From: Carettochelys insculpta
Lineage: Eukaryota > Chordata > Testudines > Carettochelyidae
NCBI RefSeq assembly: GCF_033958435.1
Contig: NC_134161.1
Location: 17,360,001 to 17,424,000 of the forward strand
DNA length: 64,000 nt
Reading direction: 5' to 3'
Positions 1-12,900 of this stretch are shown piece after piece. The translations under genes were made by a program, and so were the position numbers. How positions within the stretch are numbered: position 1 is the first letter of the stretch; the number at the start of each line of letters is the position of its first letter. The notes beneath the pieces are model-generated. The model was not told where the DNA came from, ran no database searches, and worked only from the letters and a program-made list of their open reading frames with translations.

Positions 1-2336
1 TGAGCCTTGATCTGGACAAATCGTCGCCAGAAAAGCACATGCAAAGTCATTCTCTGCACTCATCTGCAACCCCCCGCTCCCCCCTCCCTCTGCTGAGCAT
101 CGCCCCCAGCGCTGGCCCACGTGCCGACTGCCCAGTTCCAATCCAGAGCTGAACTGCCAAGGATTGGAAAAAAGGAGCAACCCCTTTTCTGGCCTCTGGC
201 TGATGGAGGGAGAAGGCCAGACGGGCTGTTCTTTTCAGCTTTCTTTCACGAGGAACATGGCTTGTGCTTCTGCTCTGTGCCCGGCGGGAGCTGGGGAACT
301 GGTGAACGAGGGGCAGGGAGATGGCAGGAGGGCTGGAACTGAGCTGCGTTTGGACACTGCTCCAGATGCTGTAGTTCCGATGAGACCGTTCCATGGTGGC
401 AAACGGCTGCTCAGTCAGTTCCTGGCTCTCCCTGGCTAGGGCTGGGTTTGCTCCTCAGTCGTTATCTCCTTTCTGCTGTGCAAGGCCATGGCCAGCTCTG
501 CGGTGTGGCACCTTTGGCTACCTGCCAACAGGGGCAGCGTGGGCAGCGGGCCAAGGCTCCATCGGCCAATGCACACGGGGCTTGAGGTGGCGCCCTCCCC
601 CCAGGTGTGATTCGGTACCACCTGGCTGAAGTGCTCGCACTCCCGCAAGGCACCAGCTGGTTGTGACGTGTGCTGGCTTTGCTGCAGCCATGTGGGAGCT
701 GAGATGGGTCTGGCCAGGACCGGCGCTGTCTTGTCACTAGCTCCCTGCCTTGCAATCTTGATGCCTCCCCCATTTTCCTGGGAGCCCAGTTCTTACTTAA
801 AGGGACCTGTGCCCCTTAGGGCCTGCTCCTGAGAACAGCTGGGCACTCACACCTTCCTAGCCTGTGTCTCTTCTCCCCTTTCCCTCGGAAAGCGCCTGCC
901 CCGCCTCGGCTGGGAAAAAGCCAGCGACCTGGCTGGACTCTGCTCTTGCTCACACCTCAGCTAGGTCTTTGGCTGTGAAGCTGCTGGCAGGGCAGTAGCA
1001 GGGTGAGTGGAGAGGTCTCCGGAAAGCTGCTTTTAAAGTTGTCAGCTGTCACTTTAAATTGGTTTCCTAGCACTGGGGGGCTCTGTAGGAAAGTCTGCAG
1101 GGGTCTACAGACAGCCAGCCCACAGTGCGGCAGAGTGACTTGTGCCTCCTGCCTCAAGGAGCAGCCTTTGTCTCCGTCTGTTCTGGGGTGTGAGCATTCT
1201 GACTCCAACAAATAACTCTGGGTTGTGTAGCAGCCATCCAGAAAGAGTCTTTATATCTTCTCAAACGTCTCTGTGAAAGCTGAGATGGTAACATTCGAGC
1301 GACTGTTTTCCACTTTCTGTTACTTCCTGCTCCTCCTTCTGGACTGTGTAATCCTCCTGCTGCATTTCTGCCCTCTGCGTCAGCTGCTTTGTCTGTTGTT
1401 TCATTCTCATTTGTCTCAGTCAGCCCATTGGATGTGGCCTCCCAGGGGTGTTCAGGAGCAGGAAAGTTATGCTGACCAGACTCAAGCTGTTTGCCACATT
1501 TTCCTACACCGACCTAAGACTGCAGCATGTCCCACGAGGTCTCCATTCTGACTGACTGAATAGAAACCAGCACCAGGGGCCCCGTCCTGCTCCCATGCTG
1601 CCCTGTCCCTGTGGAGAGTGATTCTGCTGCTATCAGCTGAGCAGAATCTAAGGTAACACGAGACATGACAGACAGAAACAGGCACCTTGTCTGCACAGAG
1701 GCTAACTGAGGGGGATGGCATTTGAGCTAAACCCTGCAACCGATCTTGCCGAGGTGTATGTGGCCCCCAGGGAGTCGCATTGCAGGACCAGTGTGTTGGC
1801 CAGGACAAAGGGTCTTGTGCTTTTACAACAAAGCAGCCACAGCTCCAAATCTCAACTCACCCCCTGCCAGCAAGGCAATTTGCAAAGACCAGGTAGCAAA
1901 GGGGTGTAATTTCCTCCCCTCCCCCGCATTTCCCTATATGAAGTGAACCAGGGGCTGGAGGCAGGTACCACATTACTGCTGGGAAGGATTGGCTTTGCCG
2001 GACCAGGCAGCGCCAGTACCTACACCCCTTTGTGCCGGAGCCGGGCACTTGCACACCATGCGCAGGCAGCCCTCAGCTAAGTGCAGGGGTATTAGTTTGT
2101 CACTAGCTGCTTGGGCAGGGTTGGACCCAGGATGCTAACGTACAGGAGCCAGACTCTGGAACACAGCACCAACCTGCAGAGTTCACTTGTAATCAGAGCC
2201 CGCAGGGAGGCCCTAGAAAATCAGGTGCCCAGCAAGTGTTCATGGCCAAACTAAATAGACAAGATGCAGTGGTACTGGGCCCAAGTGGTTCCAGTGGCCA
2301 TTGGCACCACCCAGCGAGCTTTGTGCCCCACAGCCA
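1..2336. other. Non-coding, nothing recognised
   Basis: GC-rich, mostly unique-looking sequence. The open frames here are short, lack conserved motifs and show no exon with paired splice sites. I see no repeat family I can name. Confidence 0.5.
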
Positions 2337-2998
2337 CTGCCAGACTCCCAGCCCCACAGCAAGCTCTGCTCCCCACCCAACAGCTCCCAGCCCCACGGTG
2401 AGCTCTGCACCCCCACTGCAGTGCCCAGCCCCAGGGTGAGCTCTGCTCCCCCCATGGCAGCTCCCAGCCCCACAGCAAGCTCTGCACCCCACCCAACAGC
2501 TCCCAGCCCCACGGTGAGCTCTGCACCCCCACTGCAGTTCCCAGCCCCAGGGTGAGCTCTGCTCCCCACCCAACAGCTCCCAGCCCCAGGGTGAGCTCTG
2601 TGCCCCAACTGCAGCTCCCAGCCCCATGGTGAGCTCTGCGCCCCACCCAGCAGCTCCCAGCCCCACGGCGAGCTCTGCACCCCACCCAGCAGCTCCCGGC
2701 CCCACGGCGAGCTCTGCGCCCCACCCAGCAGTTTCCAACCCTATGGTGAGTTCTGCACCCCACTCAACAGCTCCCAGCCCCACGGAGAGCTCTGCGCCCC
2801 ACCCAGGAGCTCCCAGCCCCACAGCGAGCTCTGCACCCCACCCAACAGCTCCCTGCCCCACAATGAGCTCTGCACCCCACCCAACAGCTCCCCGCCCCAC
2901 GACGAGCTCTGCACCCCACCCAGCAGCTCCCAGCCCCACAGCAAGCTCAGTGCCCCACCCAGCAGCTCCCAGCCCCACGGCGACCTCTGCACCCCACA
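2337..2998. repeat. 39-bp GC-rich minisatellite
   Basis: About 17 imperfect copies of a 39-bp unit run head to tail; on the + strand each has the form CAGCTCCCAGCCCCACGG followed by a GAGCTCTGCACCCCACC-like half. The unit is 13 codons long, so frames stay open on both strands and give artificial low-complexity proteins (Ser-Ala-Pro-His-Pro on +, Gly-Trp-Gly-Ala-Glu-Leu on -). Copies differ by point changes and short indels. There is no flanking coding signal, so I treat it as a non-coding VNTR. Confidence 0.9.
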
Positions 2999-4336
2999 GC
3001 AGCAGCACAGAGCTGGCCCCTCTCACTTTACAGCTCCTGGTTCCCGCACACTGGCACACTGATCATGTTACACACCCCATGTATGTTTAATGGGCTCTGT
3101 CGAGCTGGTGGGATGAAATATCAAGCCCAGCAGCACACAAAGGCTCTCCTTGAATGCAACCAGCCGCTTGCAGGGTGGGAAGTCAGGGAGCTGCAGGTCC
3201 TCCCACCCCACCAACGTGCCGCCAGCTGGAAGCGGGAGCTGATGCTTTCAGCTGGGGTTTCCAAACAGCCCAAGGGAGTTGGGCACCTGCATCCTGCTGA
3301 AGTTGCTCTCCAGGTCCAGACTTTGCCACTCGCAAACTCAGCAAAGTCTTGTCTTACATGGGGCTTCTCATCTGTCCTCAGCCTGGCTGGGCGGCCGCCA
3401 GCTCCCCACAGGCCTCTGGGGGCTCCAGTGGGGGAGCAGCCCCTGGTCTCTGGCTGCCAGGTGAAGCTGTTCCATGGGCCACAAAGCTCCCGCTTTAGGG
3501 CGGAAGGGTCAGGAGGGAACTTGAGCTCCACTGTCTCCCCTGTACCACCCCCCTCAGCACAGGGGACATGGGCATTGCAAGGGGCACTCGCCAGCAGAGC
3601 GCTTCATAAGCGGGGACAGAAGGTGGACTTTCCTGCTTGTCTGGTAACGCTGCCCAGTAAAGTGTAGCTGCTCAGCCAGGGCTGAGCTCAGGCCAGGGGC
3701 ATGTGTGGCCCAAGAGGCGGCGAGACTAGAAGGGTCAGCCCAGGAAGTGGGTTTTGTTGGGCCCCCTTGGCCCGTAGGAATTCGCCCCCAGCCAGTCCCA
3801 ACATAGGATCCTCTCATTTGAGTCAGGCATTCTGACAGAGCCTGCTGTGCCTGCAGGGGCTGTGGGGCTGACGGGCTTGCAGCCCTGGTCTCACTCCTCA
3901 TGGGCATGGAGAAAGCTGTGTGTGAGACAGGCTGGAGTCCCGCACTCGGCCCATGAGGTGGGACCGATGACACCAGTCACAGTGACAGTCGCTGCAGGCA
4001 GCTCTGCACCCGCCAGCCTGCTGTGTGGGGCGCTCGGCGCAATCAGCCAGCCCGCTACCCACTCCCTCTCAGGGGAATTGTTCTATCTGCCCCAGATCAG
4101 AGCTGTGCTTTCTGGGGGAGACAGCCCCTGAGCATGTGATGCACTCCCCAGCCCTGCCGCTGCTGGCTTGGCACCAGCACACCAGTGTCCATGCAACCAG
4201 CAAAGCATCTGAGATCAGGGCACAGCCACAGTGAGCCTGGCAGCTGCCTTGCCTCTGCTGCCCAGGCACTGAACTCACCAGCAGATGAGTGCGCTTCTCC
4301 TGCCTCGTGCTGGCAGCCCCACTGACATGGATCTTG
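2999..4336. other. Non-coding, nothing recognised
   Basis: GC-rich sequence between the minisatellite and a CR1 copy. No exon-like frame and no named repeat. Confidence 0.45.
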
Positions 4337-4908
4337 GGGTTCATTAGGAGGAGCATTTCAAGCAGATCTAGAGACGTTATTATTCCCCTCTATTCAGCAG
4401 TGGTGAGCCCACATCTGGAATATTGTGTCCAGTTTTGGGACCCCAGCATAGAAAGGATATGGATGTGCTGAAGCAGGTTCAGCAGAGGGCATCAAAATTA
4501 TTCGGGGGCTGGAGCACATGACCTACGAGGAGAGGCTGAAGGATTTGGGCTTATTTAGTTTGCAGAAGAGTAGAGTAAGGGGGGTTTTGATAGCAGCCTT
4601 CAACTTCCTGAAGGGTGTATCTAAAAAGGATGGAGAGAAGCTGTTCTCAAAGGTGACAGATGGCAGAATGAGGAGCAATGGTCTGAAATTGCAGAGGAAG
4701 AGGAGTAGGTTGGATATTAGGAAAAACTACTTCACCAGGAGGGTGGTGAAGCATTGGAATGTGTTACCTAGAGAGGTGGTGGAATCTCCATCCCTAGAGG
4801 GTTTTAAGTCCCGGCTGGGATGACTTAGTGGGGGGCTGATCCTGCTCAAAACAGGAGGCTGGACTTGAAGACCTCCTGAGGTCCCTTTCAGCCCTACAAT
4901 TCTATGAT
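4337..4908 (+). mobile_element. CR1 LINE, 5'-truncated 3' end
   Basis: This is the terminal part of a CR1 non-LTR retrotransposon. The decayed frame encodes the end of the CR1 reverse transcriptase ORF, recognisable by an [16 protein letters not shown] segment and the downstream region that ends in [13 protein letters not shown]. The non-coding tail ends at CAGCCCTACAATTCTATGATCT, the usual CR1 3' end. Small indels break the frame. It is a dead copy, and a better preserved relative lies at 55.2-56.3 kb. Confidence 0.92.
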
Positions 4909-7139
4909 CTACAAGGCCGGCGGCATGTGGCCCTTCATGGTGAATATGTGAAAAATCAGTAAAAAGTCTTTGCAGGTGGAAGGAAATACTTTGCACCATC
5001 TGAGCAGGTTTGATTCCAAACTTGAAGTGGTTCAGCTTTTTCTGATTTTTTTTTTTAACTAGGACAATTCAGCCAAACTGATGCCCAGGCCTGCAACATT
5101 TTGTTCTTGCCACAGCTGTGCTTTCTGCTGAGACAAATTTGGCTGAAGAAGCACTTTTCGCCCCTCCTGGCCCTGGGAGGGTGGGACCCTTCCACCAAGC
5201 CTATGGAGTGGGTTGAATTTCATCATCTCTGATTTTTATCGTCAGGCTTGTCGGGTGATGCTGGGTTTTGGCACCAGGGACAGAGCTCTGGGAACGAGGG
5301 GAGGGGCTGCTTGGGGTTTGGTCTCCAGGAGGCAGATTAGTTACCCTTCCAGAAGCCCCAAACCAGAGAGCGCCATATTGCTACTGATGGGAACTCTGCG
5401 AGACATGGTAGTTCCCATCGTGCATCTCTGGCCTCTCTAAACGCTGCCGCTTGCTAAGCCAATGCTCAGGAAAAGCTGCTTTCATCTCTCTGGGTGAGCT
5501 GTAAAACCATGGCCCCGATATTAATTACCCACAGCGATTTTCATCAGAGGAGCATTCACCACAACATTCCCGCTAGGAATTACCTTTTGCCCTTCAATCC
5601 CTCTGCTGTTTCAATAGGCCGTAACATGACTTGTCCCTGTTAAACGGCAGTGGAGGGTTGCTGTGAGCTGCTGAAGAACTGCTCTGCTCCACCACAGGGG
5701 CGGCTGCATGTCAGTGTGGAGGAGGGGGGGTACGATTCCTGCCGGCTGCCCATCAGCTAGAAGCACCACTATATTTGGATGCCTGCCTCTGCTGTGACAC
5801 TTAGAAGCCTTATGTGGTAGGCTGTGAGTGGGAGGGAGGTAATTTCCTACAGCGACTGACTGACACTGGATTTTTCAGACTGGAAAAACAAGGTGCCTTC
5901 TCTTGTGTACTGGGTTGTCGTGGCGATAGAGCTGATTGTTGTCAAAGTAATTGAGTTAGATCATTAGGAGGTTAGCCCAGCCCTTTGGATTGGCTTGTTG
6001 TGTGTGATGGACTAAATGGAAAATCAGCTCTTTGCGTTCAAGCAATTTCTTCCCAAACTCGGGTGACTCCAAACAATAGAGCAGCTTCCTCGGGTCAGCA
6101 GTGCTGTTCTCATCAGACGGGGAAGAGAACTGGCTTCTCATTCTCCGCCCTTCTTAACACTGCCTCATCCCCTCCAACCACCAGGGAAACCCTGGTAGAG
6201 TTTGGGTCCAGTCCCTAGGCAGGCGTTAACATCCCTTGGGGACCACTGCAGGCTGCAAGGAGGAACGCTGAGCTCACCATCCTGCCTGGCTGATCGAAGG
6301 AGCTACAGGTCGGAATGAAATAGCTTTCCTTGTAGGCTGCGACCCAGTCCAGAGCCAGAGGCCAGCACAGCTGGGTTTGGGCATGCTCCCTCTTTGTCAC
6401 TAGCTGAGAGCAGACAGAATGTCTCTGAGTAGGAAGGAAACCCAGGAGGCCTCACTGCATGTCATTAGAGCCATGGCAGAGCTGAGCTAGCCCAGGCTGG
6501 GATTCCCATTATACATAGCACAGCCACATGCTGTTCTGACAAGCCGTGGGCGCTGGGGGGCGGCAGGCTGGGCTTTGCACTTCCCCCCAGCTGTCCAAAG
6601 AACCACATCAAAGAGGGCAGGGAGGTGGGCAGACACATCAAGGGGCGCTGGCTCCAGCCCCTGTCACGTCCATGCAAGAGAGGCCAGAATCAGTGGATGC
6701 CTACCTGGAACGCAACCTGGATGTTGAGATTGGGAGGGGTGGGGCACAGGATACAAAGGCCAGCACATGGGCTGCACCTGGCCACACTTCCCCAAGCCAG
6801 CAGGGTCTGAGGCAGGAGGGGTTTGGGTGGGAATCTGGCATCACTGGCAGAGCCCAAGTGTCTCCGGCCAGGCTGAAAACCAGCCCCTTCCTTTTCCAAA
6901 GACTTTAAAGTGAAGATTGTCACCCCCGCCCCCGGGTGAGAAACTCGCTTTCCACGGCTCCCCGCTGAGTCCAAGCTTTTCTTCAGCTGGGCTTTGTGGG
7001 AGTGATCAGGGTGTGTAGGGGAGTCTCGGGGTGCTCTGAGCGACTATCACTATTGTGGGGGGTTGGTGGTAGTACAGAGTTATCCTGCTGGTTCACCTGG
7101 GTGGCTCTTACTAGCAGCAACGCCGAAGCATGACAGACT
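4909..7139. other. Non-coding, nothing recognised
   Basis: Intermediate GC content, with a short T-run near 5049. No exon, RNA gene or named repeat was recognised. Confidence 0.45.
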
Positions 7140-7676
7140 CCAGGCCAGGTATACAGAACAGCTCAGCATCCTGGGTGCATTAAAAAGATGGGGACCTTTC
7201 CTCTTAGAAAAGAGGAGACTAAGGGGGGATATGAGAGAATCTAGAAAATCCTGACTGGTGTGGAGAAAGTGAGTAAGGAAAAGTTATTTACTTGTTCCCA
7301 TAACACAAGAACGAGGGGTCCCCACATGCAATTCATAGGTGCCAGGGTTACAATGAAAGGAAGTAGTTCTTCACACAGGGCATGGTCAGAGGTGTTGGGA
7401 AGACCAGGACTTTGTTATGCCAGAGTTCAGAAAAGAGCTAGTTAATCCACGGACATCAGGTCCATCAACGGCTGCTAGACAGGATGGGCAGGAACGGTGT
7501 CCCTGGCCTCTGCTTGTCAGAGGCTGGAAATGGATGACAGGGAAGGGCTCATCAATGATTCCTTGTTCTGTTCACTCCCTCTGGGGCACCTGGCATTGCC
7601 CTCTGTCGGAGGACAGGACACTGGGCTGAATGGACCTTTGGTCTGACCCAGTCTGGCCCTTCATGTGTTCTTATGA
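7140..7676 (+). mobile_element. CR1-like LINE 3' fragment, older subfamily
   Basis: The first part corresponds to the end of the CR1 ORF (AAAAGAGGAGACTAAGGGGGGATATGAGA, then the stretch with TTCTTCACACAGGGCATGGTCAG). It ends in the classic CR1 tail, GGACCTTTGGTCTGACCCAGTCTGGCCCTTCATGTGTTCTTATGAA. It is strongly diverged and 5' truncated. Compared with the copy at 4.3 kb it belongs to a different subfamily, because its 3' tail differs. Confidence 0.85.
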
Positions 7677-8133
7677 ATACCCAGCCATTCACATCCCTAA
7701 GGCAAGTCAGAGCTTGAGGGAAAGAGAAAGGATCTTGCTAGGAGAAACCCCATGAACAGCCAACTCAGGTGAAGTGGTACATCTTTAGGGCAGGTGGGAG
7801 AACTTAGACTAACCCACTGGGAGTCTGTGTGTCCTGCTTTCAGTGTGAACTGTGGGTTGTACCCATCTGTTCTGGCACATGACTGCATCAGTTCTCACTT
7901 GGCTCCAGTAGCTAGTTAAACAGTAAGGTGGCGTGGTCTGTAACAGCTGCCTTACAAATTCCTATGGGGGTGGTTGTGCTCAGGAAGAGCAGGTTTTGAC
8001 CCCGGGTGCTGCCTTGTGCAGCTGGCGAGCAGACCAGATAAAACTCCTGCAGCCTGCAGGGAGCCAGGGAAGAGTCTGACTACCCCTCCCGCTGTGCAGT
8101 GGTAGGACACGGGAAGAAGCAAGCTAGGGAGGA
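7677..8133. other. Non-coding, nothing recognised
   Basis: Short spacer between a CR1 fragment and a hAT-like relic. No feature was recognised. Confidence 0.4.
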
Positions 8134-8837
8134 GCGGTGGTTTTCAAGCAGCGTGCCGTGACACACTCGTGCGCCACAAGAAATGTCCAAGTGTGCCATG
8201 AAATGTCATCAATTTCCCCTTACCCCAGCTCTGCGAAGAGTCACTGTGGGTGGGGGTGGGGGGAATTTGACGAACCCTGCACCAGCTGGGACTCAGGCAG
8301 CCTTGATGGCACAGGGGTTTGTCAATTTCTCCTCACGGTGGTTCTCTGCAGGGTCCCTGTGAGGGGAAACGCTAACGCCACAGGAGTCCGTGCACACCAG
8401 GAGGCAGCTGAAATGCTGCTTCCCATCCTGAATGGGCTGGTGTGGAGCCCATGGCCCCTCCCTGCTCTGGCAGGGGAGGAGAGAGGGTGGGAGCTTGTTG
8501 CAGCTGCGACGTGGTTTAAATGATGCGTCTCAGCTCCAACAGTCTGGTGGGGAGGGGACCTGCTCTTTGGAGCATCCTCCCCCTCATCCACGTGAGTAAC
8601 CAAATAACCACTGAAATCTCCAGCGGTTACTCCGTTACGCAAAATCCCACTGGATCCCTGCTTAGCCTGTTGTACGCTCTGGCATGTTGCAGACCCCACC
8701 CCACCGGTAAGCCCATAACCCTAATAAATATGGGTAAAGGTGGTGCTGCGGAGCAATCGGTTGAGCTGAAAAGAAGGGTGTGCGGTGGAGTTGTCTCACT
8801 GAGGTGTGCAGTGTTGCTGACCAGGTTGGGAACCGCT
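8134..8837. mobile_element. Non-autonomous hAT-like transposon relic
   Basis: The left end reads CGGTGGTTTTCAAGCAGCGTGCCGTGACACAC and the right end GACCAGGTTGGGAACCGCTAG. These correspond to the CAGTGGTT-type terminal inverted repeats of vertebrate hAT elements, in their commonly seen decayed form. The interior encodes no transposase. An 8-bp target-site duplication could not be read, so the ends are approximate. Confidence 0.55.
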
Positions 8838-9714
8838 AGTGAGGACAAGGTGGAAGACGGGCTGAAGCAGCACTAGCAGCACACCGCAAAGCAGAGGGGT
8901 TGGAGAATTGACAGGCTGTCTGATAAAAGACAGGGAGGGTGACGCTTAGGCTGACCCCTCACTAGAGTGTCCAGAGGGGGCTGGGCTGATACAGTGGCTG
9001 AAAGCAATGACTGGGGCTAACCCAACGGCCGGAAAGGCTGCAGTCTGGGGCCCTGTCATCACATTCGGAGCTGCACATGTAGAGCCACACCGCAGTCCCG
9101 TTCTAGGGAAGACACTGGTGCCCTGCTGGAAGAGCGCCTCCTCAGGGCCTGGTTAATCCCCTTCCCTGAGAGGAGTTGGCAGGAGAAGCCCTCCTGCTGA
9201 CCTTGCGCTGTCTGCAGCGGGGCTTAGGTCAGTACGGCTGCAATACGCAGCGTGCAATACGACTGCAGTCTTCAGCAATATGTCCTGCTCCAGCCCGCTG
9301 CATCCCCTGCCCCTTGCTCTGGCTCTGACCCTTGGCTCCACTCCTGGCTCTGCCAACCACTAGGTCTGATTGCCCACGCACCAGTCGCTGATGATAGTGC
9401 GTTGTTTCTCCGCAGCCAAGAGCAGACAGAAGAGAAGAGTGAAATGTTTCTTACTTTGACATTGACATCATTACAGAGGGGTGTGAGTCCTGCTGGAAAC
9501 AGTTTATTCCGAACAAGGAGAAGGGTGCGCTGTCCCCCACCAGTAAATGGGCGCAGGAAATGAGGTGTGTGGGGACGCCCCCTGAGGGCAGCACCAATGA
9601 GCTGAAGTTGGATGGTGGAGCCTGTGGCAGCAGCACCAGCTGCCTGTCAGTGTCAGCGTCACTGTTCACACCCTTGAGGAGTAACAGAGAGGAAGCCGTG
9701 CTAGGCTATATACT
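8838..9714. other. Non-coding, nothing recognised
   Basis: No exon-like frame and no recognised repeat. Confidence 0.4.
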
Positions 9715-9915
9715 ATCAGAACAAAAAGCAGTCAAGTAGCACTTTTTTTGTTCTGATTTGTCCTCCTTGCTTACTGTTTTTGGTTCTCTGTGCCTTAAAT
9801 ATTGAGTCTGTTCTGGTCTGGCTATGGTCTGAAGAAGTGGGTCTGTCCCACGAAAGCTCACCTAATAAACCATTTTGCTAGTCTCTAAAGTGCTACTTGA
9901 CTGCTTTTTGTCCTT
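9715..9915 (-). mobile_element. Penelope-like element tail flanked by its own inverted terminus
   Basis: The core contains GAAGAAGTGGGTCTGTCCCACGAAAGCTCACC, the terminal region shared by the Penelope-like tails in this window. The segment is bracketed by a perfect 23-bp inverted repeat at 9723-9745 and 9887-9909 (AAAAAGCAGTCAAGTAGCACTTT and its complement). No coding part is left. Assignment to Penelope rests on similarity to the tail joined to a GIY-YIG frame at 41.9-42.6 kb. Confidence 0.7.
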
Positions 9916-12900
9916 AAGGAGGTTTAACGCAACCAGTGGCTTTGCTCTGACCTGAGTAAGAGGCAACCCACCACAATCACTGAGCAGGGGCCTAAGGACT
10001 GGGCTACACCTGCTCTGGAAGTGCTTCAGCTACCTAGGTTTGGACCTGCTAAATCTGATTGTCACCACTGTGCTGGCTTACACTCTGCTAGCTACATATG
10101 TCCCAGGCACTTTCTGGCTGGTGAAAGTGTCCCACCCATTTTGCAGTGGTATAGCCCAGCCCCAGAACAAGCTGTGTTGCTTCCGCAGGATTAATGCTAG
10201 CAGAAGGCGGCATTGGATGAAGTGGAAAAGACCACGTGTGTGGCTGTGATGCAACGTACGCCAGTGCCCTGAAACACCCAGGCACAGAGCTCCTGTGTAG
10301 CCAGCTCCTTGCGCTTCAGCTCTGAGTCCAGCTTGGAGGGTCGGAGACCGCGAATGAAGTGCTCAGGGTGAGCAAAGCAACTGCCAGGAGGTGTGTACAA
10401 GTGCTTTCACTCCCCTGCCTTTGGCTCCTTGGCATGCACGTGGGAAATGGGTGTCAGGCTCCCAGAGCCCTACCGCCTCACCTCTCGCTGAAACCAGCTC
10501 TGTTCTCACAACACACACGGGTGGCTGGTCCCCAGGCAGGACACCTCTTTGCAGAGGTCTGAAGCTAGGCCCTCTTTAAATGGCAGCATTCAAAGTGGGT
10601 TTAAAATAGTGTCCTCTCAGACACACGACTAACTTGCAACCCTTTCAGCTGCCTGAAGGGAAGTGCCTGCCCTGTCGCCTTCCTGGTTGCCCCAGAGCAG
10701 GGACTCGCTCTTTGCACACGTCTCCTTCTCCTGTCTCCCAGGGAAATAGGCTGAGCCCCATTCCCTTCCATTCAGGTACTCCACAGCCCATGGTGGGGAG
10801 TGCGAGCAGCAGGCTCTGCTCCTGGGGACCCCGTCTCTTGTGGGTCTCCCTCTGAACTGGCTCCATGCGGGTGTTCCCCTGACAGTAGCTGTCATCCCCC
10901 TGCAGCTGGGACCCCTTCAGGGCACTGGGGGGCCTGGGTCACCCTGGCCAGCTCCATGCTGACCTGCTTGCCGCTGCTGGCACTGGGCGAGCAGCCTGTT
11001 CCACCCCCATCCCTGCACAGGCATTGCCTTGTCCTGTCTCCGCAGGCCTGCCAGTAGCACAGTGGTGGGGCTGGCAGCTGGGATTCCTGCTCACAGGACA
11101 GGAGTCTGCTGTGCTCTGTGGAGTCAGTCTCCTCCAGAGGCTCTGAGGGGTGTTTACCGCCCGCTCCCCCCAGCAGGGCCAGGGTAGCCCCTGGAGCACC
11201 GGAGAAGAGGAGATGGGGTTCCAGCAAGGCCAAGGCTACTTCCTGCTTTGGAGGCCCCTCACTGTAAGAGAGGGAGACTTCGTCTGAGTAGCTTTGTTCT
11301 GGCCTTTTCCTGTGCCCAGGCACTGGAGGTGGCAGGAGGCACCGAAAGGCCACGGTGCCAAACTTGGCGGGCGCCAAAAGCCAAGTTCGTAAATCGGAGG
11401 CCCCTGTGAGCTTGCGGCCGAGGCCCAAGGGCCTCCTGGCCCCACTTTGGCTGGCTCTGACGCTGCACTCCCACCACTGGGAGTCACCCGGAGCCTGGCA
11501 GCACTGCTCGGGCAGCTCCCAAGTGGCACCTGGCCCCAGCTGGTGGCCCTTTTCTCAGGCCAGGGCAGCTAGTGCCCCTGCCCATCACTCGCCATAACTC
11601 CCTTTTGCCTGGCACTGTCCTGCCCCTCACCCTGCTCCCCAAGCCTGGCTGCTGGTCTGGAGCGTGCCGGGGGCACTGAGCATTGCCCCACGGAGCTCTC
11701 CGAGAGCTGGGGCTCGGGCCTCCGCCACAAGGTGTCCAGGTTCACTGGGGCTACATGGCCGCCATGTGCCAGGCACCAGCCCAGCAGGGCGTTGGCACCA
11801 GCCACCCCTCGCTTGTGTGTGGGGAGGAGTTCCAAGCCCATGAGGTGACATCTCACTAGAGCCCGGCCCGTCTATGCACTCGGGGCTGGAAACAAGCATT
11901 GTGCAGTCAGCTGACGCCCGCCCGCCGCGTCCGCACATGAACCCCCCCCAGCAGCACGTGGCTTCCCGCCCCCGCAGCAGGGCGGGCTCGTTTCCAGCAG
12001 AGCAGCTCCTCTTCTTGGCTGTGCCCCTGGGTGCTTTCAAGGCATGACCGCCACCCCACCAGGCTGGCGACAGCACTGCTGTGAAGTCAGCTGCAAGGAA
12101 TATCGGTTGAGGGCTTGGGGGTCTCAGCTTTGCCAGCCTGTGCTGCGCGGCTTGGACCCTCCAGCTCTGTGACACACCATGCCACGGGACGGGGAGCGAA
12201 CACTTTGATGGCTCACAGCCTGGGGCATGAACTTCCCAGGGTGGGGTGCTGGGCTAGAGTGCTGGAGCTGGGAACGCAGCGCAGCACTGCTCACTGTCAT
12301 TCCAGTGAGGCAAACAAAGCCATTGCAACTACTCGTGCCCTGCCCGAGCACAGCCCCTCGCCACACGCCATCGTGTGACACACTCCTGGTCCCGGGGCTG
12401 CAGCACACTGCGTGCGTAACTGGAGAACGCCTGCGCTCGCTGCCTGTGTTGTTCCTGCGGCTCCGTGTGTGGTCCCTACCCTGCGTGGTAACTGTAGCCG
12501 TTCCTCCGGGACTGGCACGCTGCCCTGGATGTTTGCTGCGGCTGGTACACAGGAAGATGCATGTTGCCAGGAGGGGTTTTTGTCTCCCTTTTCTGGCTGG
12601 TGCCTTTTCCTTCCCTCTCTCTTTTGGGCTGTGGGATCAGGTTGGAAGGTTTCTCCTTTCTGGTAGATCCCACCCCTGCAAAACCCACCCTTTGCAAACG
12701 GGGCTGTTTTCTGCATGAAGAGGCTGATTGGGAGCGCTAACCTAGAGGAAGTGGAGGTCTGCCTGGTGGCGAACCGCGGGGCAGAAGTAGCCTGGGACAC
12801 AGAGGCTGAGGAACCTCCAGGGAGCAGTTTCCCAGCTGGAGGAAACACACTGGACTGCAAAGTTCTGACCTGGCTCCAAACTTTCCCCAAGTCCAGAGGA

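Noticed and set aside
1273..1551. Frame with a hydrophobic leucine-rich run that could be a membrane protein or a signal exon
   Set aside because: There is no donor in a suitable phase after the hydrophobic stretch, no conserved motif, and it lies 18 kb from the Ig1 exon.
2193..3090. Long glycine/tryptophan-rich (-) and serine/proline-rich (+) open frames resembling a mucin or structural protein
   Set aside because: They exist only because the 39-bp tandem unit is a multiple of three; no start context, splice sites or unique domain flank the array.
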